DNA from: Prevotellaceae bacterium KH2P17 | Lineage (GTDB): Bacteria > Bacteroidota > Bacteroidia > Bacteroidales > Bacteroidaceae | Direction: 5' to 3' | NCBI GenBank assembly: GCA_900199655.1 | Contig: FZRE01000004.1 | Coordinates: 62,001-126,000, forward strand | Length of the DNA stretch: 64,000 nucleotides | Shown here: one piece after another, positions 53,433 to 62,099 of the stretch | How the letters are laid out: every line of letters starts with the position of its first letter | Numbering within the stretch: position 1 is the first letter of the stretch | Notes under the pieces: model-generated | What the model saw: the letters and a program-made list of their open reading frames with translations, nothing else | Databases searched by the model: none | Told to the model about the DNA's origin: nothing | Made by a program: the position numbers and the translations under genes

Positions 53433-54602
53433 ATGAAATACGATTTCGATACGGTCATCGACCGCAAAGGTTCGGGCGACCTGAAACACGATTTACTGAA
53501 AAAACTTTGGGGTAGGGAAGACCTTATTCCGCTGTGGGTAGCCGACATGGACTTTGCCGTCTGCCCCGCCATAGTCGATGCGCTGAAGCAGCGCATGCAG
53601 CATCCTGTCTTCGGTTATACGGGCAAATCGGCCGATTTCTGGCCTTCCGTGGTCGACTGGATACGCACTCACCACCAGTGGGAGGTACAGGCGGAGTGGC
53701 TGAAGTTTATCCCCGGCATTGTCAAAGGCATAGGCATGGTGACCAATGTGTTTACCGAGCCGGGCCAGAAGATTATCTGCCAGCCTCCCGTTTACCATCC
53801 CTTCCGCATCACGCCGCAGCGTAACGGCCGCCGGGTGGTGTGGAATCCGCTCGTGCGAAGGGGCGACGGATACTACGACATGGACTTTGACAACCTGGCG
53901 GAGGTGTGCGACGAGGATTGCAAAGTGCTTATCCTGTGCAATCCCCACAACCCTGCAGGCCTCTGTTGGAGCCGTGAGACGCTCGTAAGACTGGCCGACT
54001 TCTGCTACGAACACCATCTGCTCGTGGTCTCGGACGAGATACATTGCGACATGGCTCTCTTCGGTCGCAGGCACGTACCCTTTGCATCGGTGTCGGAGAA
54101 GGCACGCAACAACAGCATCACCTTTCAGGCTCCAACCAAGACTTTCAACATAGCAGGCATCGTGAGCAGCTATTGTATCGTGCCGGATGCCTCCATCCGC
54201 GAGCGGTTCTTTAGCTGGATAGAGGCCAATGAGTTCGATGAAGCCCCTCTCTTCTCATCGGTTGCCACCGTGACTGCCTACAGGCACGGCGAAGAATGGC
54301 GCAGGCAGATGCTGGAATACGTAGAGGGCAACGTGCTGCTGGTAGAGGATTTCTGCCGTGAGCACATGCCGCAAATCAGGCCTTTGCGGCCGCAGGCCTC
54401 GTTCCTGGTGTGGCTCGACTGCACGGCCCTGCACCTGCAGCACGACCAACTGACGGATCTTTTTGTCAATAAAGCTCACTTGGCGCTCAATGACGGCGAG
54501 ATGTTCGGCCCTGGGGGCGAAGGTTTCATGCGCATGAACGTGGGCGAGCCGCGCGCTGTTATACGCCAAGCGCTCGCCCAGCTGGCTGCAGCTATAGGCT
54601 GA
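53433..54602 (+). CDS. MalY/PatB-type PLP-dependent C-S lyase
   Basis: 389 residues from MKYDFDTVIDRKGSGDLKHD at 53433, the family's usual start. Fold-type I aminotransferase: PLWVADMDFAVCPAIVDAL near residue 33, GYTGKSADFW near 62, ILCNPHNPAGLCWS with the conserved Asn near 170, and PLP Lys236 in FQAPTKTFNIAG. PatB/MalY enzymes cleave cystathionine or related C-S bonds to release homocysteine or H2S. Convergent with the CBM9-like gene, six bases away. Confidence 0.94.
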   Translation: MKYDFDTVIDRKGSGDLKHDLLKKLWGREDLIPLWVADMDFAVCPAIVDALKQRMQHPVFGYTGKSADFWPSVVDWIRTHHQWEVQAEWLKFIPGIVKGIGMVTNVFTEPGQKIICQPPVYHPFRITPQRNGRRVVWNPLVRRGDGYYDMDFDNLAEVCDEDCKVLILCNPHNPAGLCWSRETLVRLADFCYEHHLLVVSDEIHCDMALFGRRHVPFASVSEKARNNSITFQAPTKTFNIAGIVSSYCIVPDASIRERFFSWIEANEFDEAPLFSSVATVTAYRHGEEWRRQMLEYVEGNVLLVEDFCREHMPQIRPLRPQASFLVWLDCTALHLQHDQLTDLFVNKAHLALNDGEMFGPGGEGFMRMNVGEPRAVIRQALAQLAAAIG

Positions 54603-54608
54603 TGGGGG

Positions 54609-55673
54609 TCAGGCGGGCTTCTTTTGGGTAAAGTGCCCGGTCTCGTTCAGTGTGTAGACGGTGCCCTGACGGGCGTCTTTTATGGTTATCTTAAAGGTGG
54701 TTGGCGTTACTTCCAGCTGCAGGTCGGCTCCCTGCGGCAGCAGTTTCATGTCCTCGGCCGTTAGGCCCAGTTCCTTTGTGCCGGCAAGGTAGCGGTGGTG
54801 CTGCTCCCTGCTGGCCTGCTGGGCGTAGTAGAGTGCCCACATCAGCCGGTAGATGCCGGGGTCATGGGGATAGGCAATCGGCTCGTTGTCACGGCTTCCA
54901 ACGGTCTTGCCGGAGAAGTACAGGTAGGCCCAACGGTCGGGCATGTGCATGTCTATCTTGCCTGTGGGGCTCCATACCCAGTTCTCCTCGGGCCCTCCTT
55001 GCTTGAGCCATTCCACGCGCGAGAAGTTTATACGCCAGCAGTTGCCGGCCTTGAGCAGGTTGTCGAAGCCCGTCATGACGTCCTCCCTGGGGATGGCAAT
55101 CTCCACGCTCCAGCCCTTGTCGCGGTCTGTACTGTCGTTCAGCGTGCCCTCTATGTGCACGGCAGTCTTCATGGTGCGGTAGTCCCATTGCAGAAAGAAG
55201 GTGCCCCCGTCGCGGTAGGGGCGGCCCATCATCAGGTCGAAGACGGTGTTCAGGGCGTTCATCTCCATCTCAAAGTAGTTCTCGCAGTCACCGTCGGGGT
55301 CGATGAATACCTCGAAGTCGTTGTCGTGATAGATGATGGCGTCGCGCTCAGTGAGCTTTCCGGTCACGTTGGGCTCCTCCATCTCGGCACCTATATACAG
55401 GTAGTCGTCGTCCCAGAGCATCTTGGCGCGGGTGGCATATTTGGGCTTGGCGAAGCCTTTTCCGCTGATGTCCCGGAACAGTTCCGTATATTCTGCCTGC
55501 TGCCAGGAGGCTTCGTCGAGCCTTCCGTCAATCTTCAGGCTGCCTGCAGTGCGCCGGCACACGTAGCTCTTGGGGGTGGTCAGCAGGCGTTCAAACTTCT
55601 GTGTAAGCGATTGCGAACGGGCAGCCGTAGCGATGAGGCACAACAGGACTGCGGCCAGAGTTAGTTTCTTCAT
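54609..55673 (-). CDS. Secreted CBM9-like (DOMON-fold) protein
   Basis: 354 residues. The signal peptide is MKKLTLAAVLLCLIATAARS. Residues about 45-215 have the carbohydrate-binding family 9-like fold: LKIDGRLDEASWQQAEYTEL, KMLWDDDYLYIGAEMEEPN, and HDNDFEVFIDPDGDCENYFE, with Trp and Asp residues typical of sugar-binding members. The C-terminal 110 residues are helical and unassigned. It begins inside the last four bases of the antiporter gene, an unusual pairing of a secreted sugar-type binding protein with a cation antiporter. Confidence 0.88.
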   Translation of the reverse strand: MKKLTLAAVLLCLIATAARSQSLTQKFERLLTTPKSYVCRRTAGSLKIDGRLDEASWQQAEYTELFRDISGKGFAKPKYATRAKMLWDDDYLYIGAEMEEPNVTGKLTERDAIIYHDNDFEVFIDPDGDCENYFEMEMNALNTVFDLMMGRPYRDGGTFFLQWDYRTMKTAVHIEGTLNDSTDRDKGWSVEIAIPREDVMTGFDNLLKAGNCWRINFSRVEWLKQGGPEENWVWSPTGKIDMHMPDRWAYLYFSGKTVGSRDNEPIAYPHDPGIYRLMWALYYAQQASREQHHRYLAGTKELGLTAEDMKLLPQGADLQLEVTPTTFKITIKDARQGTVYTLNETGHFTQKKPA

Positions 55674-57940
55674 GACTTGGTTGGTTTGTTTTGTGTGTTG
55701 AAGAGGGCGTCGAGCGAAGCCTGCTCGCCCACAACCCAGATGATGTCGCCCTGCATGAAGGGGCGCGAAGGGTCTATGAGGGTCAGGTTCTCCTGCCCTT
55801 CATCCACGCCAACCACCATGCAGTTGAACTTGTTTCGGATGCCGCTCTCCCTCAAAGTGAGGCCAATGAGGGGGCTGCCTTCGCGCAGCACCAGCTGTGA
55901 GAGCTTCATTTCGCGCTGTTCTATCTCCGGGTCGGCGTCGGCGGTGTCGTGACGCAGCGCGTTGCCAAAGGCCTGTAGCTGCTCGTCGTTGCCTATGGCC
56001 TGTATCTTGTCGCCGGGGAATATCATGGCTGCTCCGTTGGGAATGTTTATCCGCTGGTTGCCCCGCAGGATGCTGCTCACGTGGATGCCGAAGCGGTTAC
56101 GGAACTGGAGCTCCTGCAAAGTCTTGCCTCCCCAGGTGGAATCTTCGGGTATGTCGAAGTCTGAAATGTGTATGTCGCGGTCCAGCAGCCGGCTTTCAAA
56201 GAGCGGACGCTTGCGCCCCATGACCTGTGCCTGAATGTCGCGGGAGTGCAGGTTCTGCACGAAGAGGCGCTCCAGACGGATGCTGCGGTGCTTCAACCCG
56301 CGCGAGAGCACCATCAGGACGATGGCAGCCACGCCGATGCTTATCATCAGCGCGTGGGTGAAACGGGTGAGATAGTTGCAGATATAGAAGATAAAGGCGA
56401 TGGCGATAACCACCCTCACCAGTATCGTAAACGCCAGCGGGAGGCGGTTGAGGTGGCTTTGCGTCCAGAGAGACTTGAACTCCGCGCTGTTATTCTTCTT
56501 CATGACGATGGAGCGGAGGAACGGAGCAATCAGTGCAACCGTGAGCACGCCGCACACGCCATTGGCCCACCAGTGGGGCAGGAGGCTCCGGATAAAGGGC
56601 AGGAAGAAGGTGAACATCACGGCAATAACGGCCGAGGAGAGGATGGAGTAGATAAGAACGTTGATGCCGAGAGCCTTGAGCAGCTTCTTCCAGTCGCTGT
56701 CCTCTTCGGCCGAAGTCTGGTGGGCAGTGCCCAAATGGTTCAGCCATCGGCTCCATTTCCTGGGCAGTCGCTTCTCTATGTGGTTGTAACAAGGCTCGGC
56801 GAAGCGAATCATATAAGGCGTGAGGAAGGTTGTGATGACCGATACTGCTACCACCACAGGATACAGGAACTCGCCGATGACATGCAGCGAGAGGCCGAGC
56901 GAGGCGATGATAAAGGCAAACTCGCCTATCTGAGCCATGGAGAAGCCGCAGCGCATGGCTGTTTTGAGCGACTGCCCGCTCAGCATGAAGCCCGTTGTTC
57001 CCAATATTCCCTGCCCCAAAAGGATGGCCAGCACGATAACGACGATAGGCAATGCGTAGTCTGTAAGTATCTTCGGGTCTACCAGCATGCCCACCGAGAC
57101 GAAGAAAACGGCACCAAAAAGGTTCTTGACCGGCTCTACGAGCTTGATAATCTTGTCGGCTTCGATGGTTTCAGCCAGTATGCTGCCCATCACGAAGGCA
57201 CCGAACGCGCTGCTGAAGCCTACTGCCGTGGAGACCACTGCCATGAGGCAGCAGAGCCCCAGGGCCACGATAATCATGGTTTCGTCGTTCATCAGCTTGC
57301 GCGTGGCACGCAGAAACCACGGCACGAGGAAGATACCAACCACGAACCAGAGCACGAGGAAGAAGCCTATCTTGAGCACCGAGCCCAGCATCTGGCCGCC
57401 GTCGGGATTGCTGCCGCCCGCTATCGCGCTCAGCATGACCATCATCACGATGGCCAGCACGTCTTCCAGAATGAGCACGCTCATGACGAGTCCGGCGAAG
57501 CGTTGCTGCCTCAGGCCCATGTCATCGAATGCTTTGTAGATGATGGTGGTTGACGACATGGCCAGCATACCGCCCAGGAAGATGCAGTCCATCTTGCTCC
57601 AACCGAAGGCGTGGCCCACGAGTATGCCCGTCATCATCATGGAGAAGATAATGGTAAGGGTGGCTATGACGGGCGCCATGCCCATCTTCAGGATTTTCTT
57701 GAACGAGAAGTCGAGCCCCAAAGAGAACAGCAGGAACATCACGCCTATGTCGGCCCAGGTCTGTATGTCAGCCTTGTCGACTACCGACATGGTATAAGGC
57801 ATGTGGGGTGAGACGAGGAATCCGGCTACGATGTAGCCCAACACCAGCGGCTGCTTGAACTTCTTGAAGAGCAGGGTCACGGCTCCCGCCACGACCAGTA
57901 TGAGCGCCAAGTCCTTTATTAAGTCTGGAAGTTCTGCCAT
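55670..57940 (-). CDS. CPA2-family monovalent cation:proton antiporter with TrkA-C domains
   Basis: 756 residues. The N-terminal part (about 1-400) has 12 or so membrane segments of the Kef/CPA2 type, including LLLFSLGLDFSFKKI-like LMFLLFSLGLDFSFKK near 70, MLAMSSTTIIYKAFDDMGL near 129-147 and GFSSAFGAFVMGSILAETI near 225. After two further membrane segments (about 430-560), two TrkA-C regulatory domains follow, around 575-655 and 680-750 (GDKIQAIGNDEQLQAFG; GDIIWVVGEQASLDALF). No full TrkA-N nucleotide domain is seen. It exports K+ or Na+ in exchange for H+. Its stop overlaps the CBM9-like start. Confidence 0.93.
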   Translation of the reverse strand: MAELPDLIKDLALILVVAGAVTLLFKKFKQPLVLGYIVAGFLVSPHMPYTMSVVDKADIQTWADIGVMFLLFSLGLDFSFKKILKMGMAPVIATLTIIFSMMMTGILVGHAFGWSKMDCIFLGGMLAMSSTTIIYKAFDDMGLRQQRFAGLVMSVLILEDVLAIVMMVMLSAIAGGSNPDGGQMLGSVLKIGFFLVLWFVVGIFLVPWFLRATRKLMNDETMIIVALGLCCLMAVVSTAVGFSSAFGAFVMGSILAETIEADKIIKLVEPVKNLFGAVFFVSVGMLVDPKILTDYALPIVVIVLAILLGQGILGTTGFMLSGQSLKTAMRCGFSMAQIGEFAFIIASLGLSLHVIGEFLYPVVVAVSVITTFLTPYMIRFAEPCYNHIEKRLPRKWSRWLNHLGTAHQTSAEEDSDWKKLLKALGINVLIYSILSSAVIAVMFTFFLPFIRSLLPHWWANGVCGVLTVALIAPFLRSIVMKKNNSAEFKSLWTQSHLNRLPLAFTILVRVVIAIAFIFYICNYLTRFTHALMISIGVAAIVLMVLSRGLKHRSIRLERLFVQNLHSRDIQAQVMGRKRPLFESRLLDRDIHISDFDIPEDSTWGGKTLQELQFRNRFGIHVSSILRGNQRINIPNGAAMIFPGDKIQAIGNDEQLQAFGNALRHDTADADPEIEQREMKLSQLVLREGSPLIGLTLRESGIRNKFNCMVVGVDEGQENLTLIDPSRPFMQGDIIWVVGEQASLDALFNTQNKPTKS

Positions 57941-58075
57941 AAAAGTAAAACCTTCCCCGCTCCCTCCTATGGGGGGGCTGAGGAAGGCAGTTATAGTTGG
58001 TTATACAATGTCATTTCTCTTGGTTGCCGGAAACTTGTTTCCCGGTGCGCGGACGGCTTCCGGAAGCCGCGGCGG

Positions 58076-59299
58076 TCAGTCTTCAAAGCCGGCCGTAATC
58101 TCACATATCTTCACGATAACCTGCATGGCTTTGTCCATTACCTGCACGGATACGAACTCGTAGGGGCCATGGAAATTGACGCCGCCGGCGAAGATGTTGG
58201 GGCATGGCAGGCCGCGGAACGAGAGCTGAGCACCGTCAGTGCCGCCGCGTATGGGCTCCACCTTGGGCGCAACACCGCAGTCCTGCATCGCTTTTACTAC
58301 GATGTCGATAACGTGCATGCAGGGGTCAATCTTCTCCTTCATGTTGTAGTACTGGTCTCGCAGTTCCACCTTGACGGTGCCCTCGCCGTACTTTTCGTTC
58401 ATCTTCTTGGCTATCGACTCCATGAAGTCCTTGCGGTCTTCAAACTTCTCACGGTCGTGGTCGCGGATGATGTAGCTCAGTTTGGCCTCTTCCGTGCGGC
58501 TTTCGATGTTCAGCAGGTGGTAGAAGCCCTGGTAGCCCTCGGTAGTTTCGGGTATGTCAGTATCGGGTATGTGGCTGTTGAACTCGCAGGCCAGCCGGTT
58601 GGCGTTCACCATCTTGCCCTTTGCATAGCCCGTGTGTACGCTCACTCCCTTGATGCGCACCTTTGCGGCGGCTGCATTGAAGTTCTCGTACTCCAGGTTC
58701 CCCAGGTCTCCTCCGTCCATCGTGTAGGCCCACTGGCATCCGAACTTCTCCACGTCAAAGTGGTGTGCGCCCATTCCTATTTCCTCATCGGGGTTGAAAC
58801 CCACGCGAATGTCGCCGTGCTTGATTTCGTCATGGTCGCGCAGATAGCACATGGCCTGCACGATTTCGGCTATTCCGGCCTTGTCGTCGGCGCCCAGCAG
58901 GGTAGTGCCGTCGGTCACGATGAGGTCTTCGCCCACGTGGTCAAGCAGTTCGGGGAACTTCTTGGGCGACGAGATGATGCCCGGCGAGAGCTCTATGTCC
59001 TGCCCGTCGTAGTTGGCAACTATGCGCGGCTTGATGTCAGCACCGCTGCAATCGGTACTGGTATCGTAGTGAGAAATAAATCCGATGGTGGGAATGTCTT
59101 TCTTTGTATTGGCCTTCAGCGTGGCGTAGATGTAACCCATCTCGTCCATCTCAACGTCTGCCAGCCCCTCGCGTTCCAACTCCTCTTTCAGGTATTTGGC
59201 AAAGATGAGCTGCTTGGAGGTACTGGGCACAGTCTCAGAGTCTTCTGCCGACTGCGTGTCAAACTTGGTGTAATTCAGAAATCTTTCAGTTATATTCAT
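58076..59299 (-). CDS. pepT: Peptidase T (tripeptide aminopeptidase)
   Basis: 407 residues, the expected length. A two-zinc M20 peptidase that trims N-terminal residues from tripeptides. Metal ligands are visible in order: FISHYDTS (His, Asp near 80), [12 protein letters not shown] (bridging Asp near 140), [16 protein letters not shown] (catalytic Glu and ligand Glu near 174), and the C-terminal [10 protein letters not shown]. The dimerisation region [17 protein letters not shown] also fits PepT. A -7-like TATCTTTG lies at 59325-59332. The downstream tRNA-Arg is a separate unit. Confidence 0.96.
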   Translation of the reverse strand: MNITERFLNYTKFDTQSAEDSETVPSTSKQLIFAKYLKEELEREGLADVEMDEMGYIYATLKANTKKDIPTIGFISHYDTSTDCSGADIKPRIVANYDGQDIELSPGIISSPKKFPELLDHVGEDLIVTDGTTLLGADDKAGIAEIVQAMCYLRDHDEIKHGDIRVGFNPDEEIGMGAHHFDVEKFGCQWAYTMDGGDLGNLEYENFNAAAAKVRIKGVSVHTGYAKGKMVNANRLACEFNSHIPDTDIPETTEGYQGFYHLLNIESRTEEAKLSYIIRDHDREKFEDRKDFMESIAKKMNEKYGEGTVKVELRDQYYNMKEKIDPCMHVIDIVVKAMQDCGVAPKVEPIRGGTDGAQLSFRGLPCPNIFAGGVNFHGPYEFVSVQVMDKAMQVIVKICEITAGFED

Positions 59300-59440
59300 C
59301 TTGGTAGGTTTTGTTCTTGTTCTGCAAAGATAACGATAAAATTTCTAAATCGCTCATTTTAAACATTAATTTATTTCATCTCCGCGCTTCCGTGCCAGCA
59401 ATCAATCCCTGCGATTTTGCCTATTAAGGCCAACAGACAT

Positions 59441-59473
59441 AAAAAATGAGAAGCCGGAGTGAGGCTTCTCATG
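59441..59473 (-). terminator. Terminator of tRNA-Arg
   Basis: A 10-bp stem (59463-59472 with 59446-59455) whose minus-strand 3' side runs into TTTTTT at 59446-59441, 18 bases after the tRNA 3' end. Confidence 0.85.
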
Positions 59474-59490
59474 ATGAAATTCTTGCTTAG

Positions 59491-59564
59491 TGACTCCGCT
59501 GGGATTCAAACCCAGGACCTTCAGAACCGGAATCTGACGCTCTATTCAGCTAAGCTACGGAGCC
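59491..59564 (-). tRNA. tRNA-Arg, anticodon CCG
   Basis: 74 bases on the minus strand. The acceptor stem is GGCTCCG with CGGAGTC (one G-U pair), discriminator A. The D-loop holds TAGCTTAGCTGAATAGAGC, the anticodon stem is TCAGA/TCTGA around the loop TTCCGGT, giving anticodon CCG (reads CGG, Arg). The T-arm is CTGGG-TTTGAAT-CCCAG with the usual TTTGAAT-type loop. CCA is not encoded. No repeat of its 3' end, which would mark an integrated element, was seen nearby. Confidence 0.97.
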
Positions 59565-59736
59565 GTAAGACGATGCAAAAGTAAGGAAAAAAAACAGAAC
59601 GACCAAAGAAAACGACCGAATTTATGGCGCTGCCTCTGCTTTTTGATGTCCGCCTGGCGCTGCCGCCTTGCCGTTTGCCTCGGCCTGCCGAGAGTGGCGG
59701 CTTGCAGCTGCGGGGGTGTTGTTTGTGTGGAGCGGG

Positions 59737-59806
59737 AACTTTCGACAAGTGTCGCACGATGGTGTGACAAGTGTCGAATGATTGTGCGACACTTGTCGAA
59801 AGTTCA
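59737..59806. repeat. 70-bp triple-core palindromic element, copy 6
   Basis: Terminal repeats GAACTTTC/GAAAGTTC and three cores (centres AG, AG, CT). The right flank ACGGAGCATATC is the complement of the left flank of copies 1 and 5. It lies between the lipoprotein terminator and tRNA-Arg; the rest of the 379-bp gap has no gene. Confidence 0.92.
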
Positions 59807-59888
59807 CGGAGCATATCTTCAGCATCTTTTTCCGATGCCTTGCAGACTGCCGGAGGGAGCTTTTTGCGCAGGTGCCGGGAGGAGAACG

Positions 59889-59922
59889 CAAAAAGCGGAG
59901 GCTCTTGTGAGAGCCTCCGCTT
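59889..59922 (-). terminator. Terminator of the leftward lipoprotein pair
   Basis: A 12-bp perfect stem (59911-59922 with 59893-59904); on the minus strand it is followed by TTTTTG. It lies 22 bases after the lipoprotein stop at 59944. Confidence 0.85.
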
Positions 59923-59943
59923 GCGTTGTATATGGTCAGTCTC

Positions 59944-60738
59944 CTAACGGTGGCTGTTGGTTTTTACGCTCCTTTTAACTGCCGTAAGTGCGTTCTTGGG
60001 GGTTCCCTTGCCCGAGAAGCTCAGGCCGCTCGATTGCTTCTGTGCGCCCGGTGCTGCCTTGGCGTAGCTGGCGCGATGGAATTCAAAGTCGTCATACTCG
60101 TCAAGTCCCTCGGTGTTGCTGGTCATGGTGCCGGCAAACAGGTTCTGATCGTCGTCGAGATTGAGGTCTGCGTAGTAGACTACCATTTCCACTCCCTTGC
60201 CTTGTCCTTCATCTGAATCGAAGTCGAGGATGATGTTTCCGTAGTCGTCTATTTCCCAGTTGAAGGCTGTCTGCGTATCGGCAGAGCCGTCGGAGTAGTC
60301 GGTTCGCGTTTCTTTTCCGCGTCCGTAGGCGGCGTTACTCTTGGCCAAATCGAAGTCGTACTCGGCCGTGCAGCTTGCCTGTTGGTACTGGCTGTTGCCC
60401 TGGTCGCGCCAGTTCATCTTCATGGGGCCGTTCCATGCGCCCGTTGTGAGTATGCGCGCCATAGCCCGCTTGTTGGCGTCGCGCTCCTGGGCTATGCCGT
60501 TCACAAAGTCGTTCCAGTCGCTCTGGTAGGCGTCGGGGTAGTTGCTGGAGAACCAGTTGGCGGTGGTCTGGTCGTCAGTACCGAAGGCGCCGTACTTGTA
60601 GAAGTAGTCGTCGAGCGCCTGTTCTACATCGAAGTAATAGTCGTCGCGGTCGTCCCAGTAGTAGTCATCGTCGCTGCAGGAGGCGAAGATGAACATGGCT
60701 GCTGCAGCCACGAGCATGAATTGATATACCTTTTTCAT
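59944..60738 (-). CDS. Predicted surface lipoprotein, Asp/Tyr-rich
   Basis: 264 residues. The signal MKKVYQFMLVAAAAMFIFAS is followed by lipidated Cys21 and then SDDDYYWDDRDDYYFD. The acidic run after the Cys matches the Bacteroidota surface-export signal. The protein is rich in Asp and Tyr throughout, with a beta-rich centre (AFNWEIDDYGNIILDFD) and a basic, low-complexity C-terminal tail (KRSVKTNSHR). No family is recognised. It is 24 bases downstream of the next gene, with which it is probably co-expressed. Confidence 0.8.
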   Translation of the reverse strand: MKKVYQFMLVAAAAMFIFASCSDDDYYWDDRDDYYFDVEQALDDYFYKYGAFGTDDQTTANWFSSNYPDAYQSDWNDFVNGIAQERDANKRAMARILTTGAWNGPMKMNWRDQGNSQYQQASCTAEYDFDLAKSNAAYGRGKETRTDYSDGSADTQTAFNWEIDDYGNIILDFDSDEGQGKGVEMVVYYADLNLDDDQNLFAGTMTSNTEGLDEYDDFEFHRASYAKAAPGAQKQSSGLSFSGKGTPKNALTAVKRSVKTNSHR

Positions 60739-60762
60739 AATCCTGTAATTTAGAAAGTTATT

Positions 60763-61317
60763 TTATTTTTTCATTGTTCTTGCGAATTCGCCGCTCTTGG
60801 AGGCATGTCCGCCCATGGAGTCGGTGCGTATCATGCCGATGGTTGGCTTGGCATAGCCCATGTAGTCCCAGTAGGGATCCCAGTCGAAGCTCTGCTGCAA
60901 GGCCAGGTTGAAGTAGATGTCGCGGTTCGTGCCGTCGTCGAGCATGCCCGAGAAGCTGTAGTCCGTGAGTTCGTAATCGTAGATGTAGGCGGTGGTCCAG
61001 TCGGCATCGTCGTAGTCAATCTCTATCTGTCCGTGGCTCACATACCAGTTGAAGGGGGTGTAGGCGTAGTTGCGGTAGGGGTTGCGCACGTCGTAGTCGA
61101 CCTCGTAACCTGTGCCGTCGGTGTTGAACTGGATGGTAGTACGGTAGCTGTTGCCCTGCAGTCCCCACCTGTCACGGTATACGGAAGAGATGGAACCGCT
61201 CCATGTGCCCCAGAGGGTGGTGGCTATTTCGGTGTCAGGGTCAACTTCGCAAGAGCTGAAGGTGAAGGTCGTCAGGGCCATCAGCATGACTGTTATCAGT
61301 GTAAAATACCGTTTCAT
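60763..61317 (-). CDS. Predicted lipoprotein, lipocalin-like
   Basis: 184 residues. The signal MKRYFTLITVMLMALTTFTF precedes lipidated Cys23 (SSC), followed by EVDPDTE. Residues about 35-140 (LWGTWSGSISSVYRDRWGLQ, TTIQFNTDGTGYEVDYDVR) have the alternating pattern and the initial G-W of small lipocalin-like beta barrels. It is Tyr- and Asp-rich, like its downstream neighbour. Function unknown. A full promoter lies at 61365-61395. Confidence 0.8.
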   Translation of the reverse strand: MKRYFTLITVMLMALTTFTFSSCEVDPDTEIATTLWGTWSGSISSVYRDRWGLQGNSYRTTIQFNTDGTGYEVDYDVRNPYRNYAYTPFNWYVSHGQIEIDYDDADWTTAYIYDYELTDYSFSGMLDDGTNRDIYFNLALQQSFDWDPYWDYMGYAKPTIGMIRTDSMGGHASKSGEFARTMKK

Positions 61318-61364
61318 ATCTTTTTGCTTTTTAATTGTCGTCAGTAACTTTCAATGTTTCTGCT

Positions 61365-61395
61365 GCAAAATTAGCTATAAGTGGGCATGCTGCAA
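61365..61395 (-). promoter_or_regulatory. Promoter of the lipoprotein pair
   Basis: On the minus strand: TTG (61395-61393), a 20-base spacer and TAATTTTG (61372-61365), 48 bases before the ATG at 61317. Confidence 0.7.
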
Positions 61396-61547
61396 GCGTA
61401 ATTCGCATATTGTGGAGTAGGAAAATCCCTACTCTTCTGGGAGCTTTCCCCCTCGCTAACAAAAAAAACATAAAATCTGTAAAACCACCATCCGAAGTCT
61501 AATCTTTTTCGTATATTTGCATTGTCATTATAAACATCATAAACAAA

Positions 61548-62099
61548 ATGAAGACTGTATACGATTTTTCTGTAAAAGACAGAAAAGGTAACGAAGTGTC
61601 CTTAAAAGAGTATTCCAATGAGGTTCTCCTCATCGTAAACACTGCCACCAAGTGTGGATTTACCCCCCAGTACGAAGAACTGGAAAAACTCTACGAGCAA
61701 TATCACGCTGCGGGCTTCGAGATTCTCGACTTCCCGTGCAACCAGTTCGGCCAACAGGCCCCCGGAACGGATGAGAGCATCCACAGCTTCTGTAAGCTCA
61801 CGTACGGTACGGAGTTCCCTCGCTTCAAGAAAGTCAAGGTGAACGGCGACGATGCCGACCCACTGTATAAGTATCTGAAGGAGCAGAAGGGCTTCGCCGG
61901 ATGGGACGAGTCGCACCCCATCTACCCTGTTCTTGACAAGATGCTCAGTGAGGCCGACCCCAATTACAAGGACAATCCGGACATCAAGTGGAACTTTACC
62001 AAGTTCTTGGTCGACAAGAAGGGCATCGTGGTAGCACGCTTCGAGCCTACCGAGAAGATAGAGAACATTGAGCAACAGATAAAGGAACTCTTGAAATAA
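61548..62099 (+). CDS. Glutathione-peroxidase-family thiol peroxidase
   Basis: 183 residues of the GPx fold. The peroxidatic Cys36 is in NTATKCGFTPQY, Gln/Asn support in FPCNQFGQQAPGT, and Trp148 in KWNFTKFLV. A second Cys at 82 (SFCKLTYG) is in the position of the resolving Cys of yeast Gpx3, so it likely works through thioredoxin rather than glutathione. The stop overlaps the trxB start by one base (TAATG), which supports that. A -7-like TATATTTG lies at 61512-61519. Confidence 0.95.
   Translation: MKTVYDFSVKDRKGNEVSLKEYSNEVLLIVNTATKCGFTPQYEELEKLYEQYHAAGFEILDFPCNQFGQQAPGTDESIHSFCKLTYGTEFPRFKKVKVNGDDADPLYKYLKEQKGFAGWDESHPIYPVLDKMLSEADPNYKDNPDIKWNFTKFLVDKKGIVVARFEPTEKIENIEQQIKELLK

Noticed and set aside
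59491..59564. tRNA-Arg as an integration site
   Set aside because: No direct repeat of the tRNA 3' end and no integrase or mobile gene nearby.
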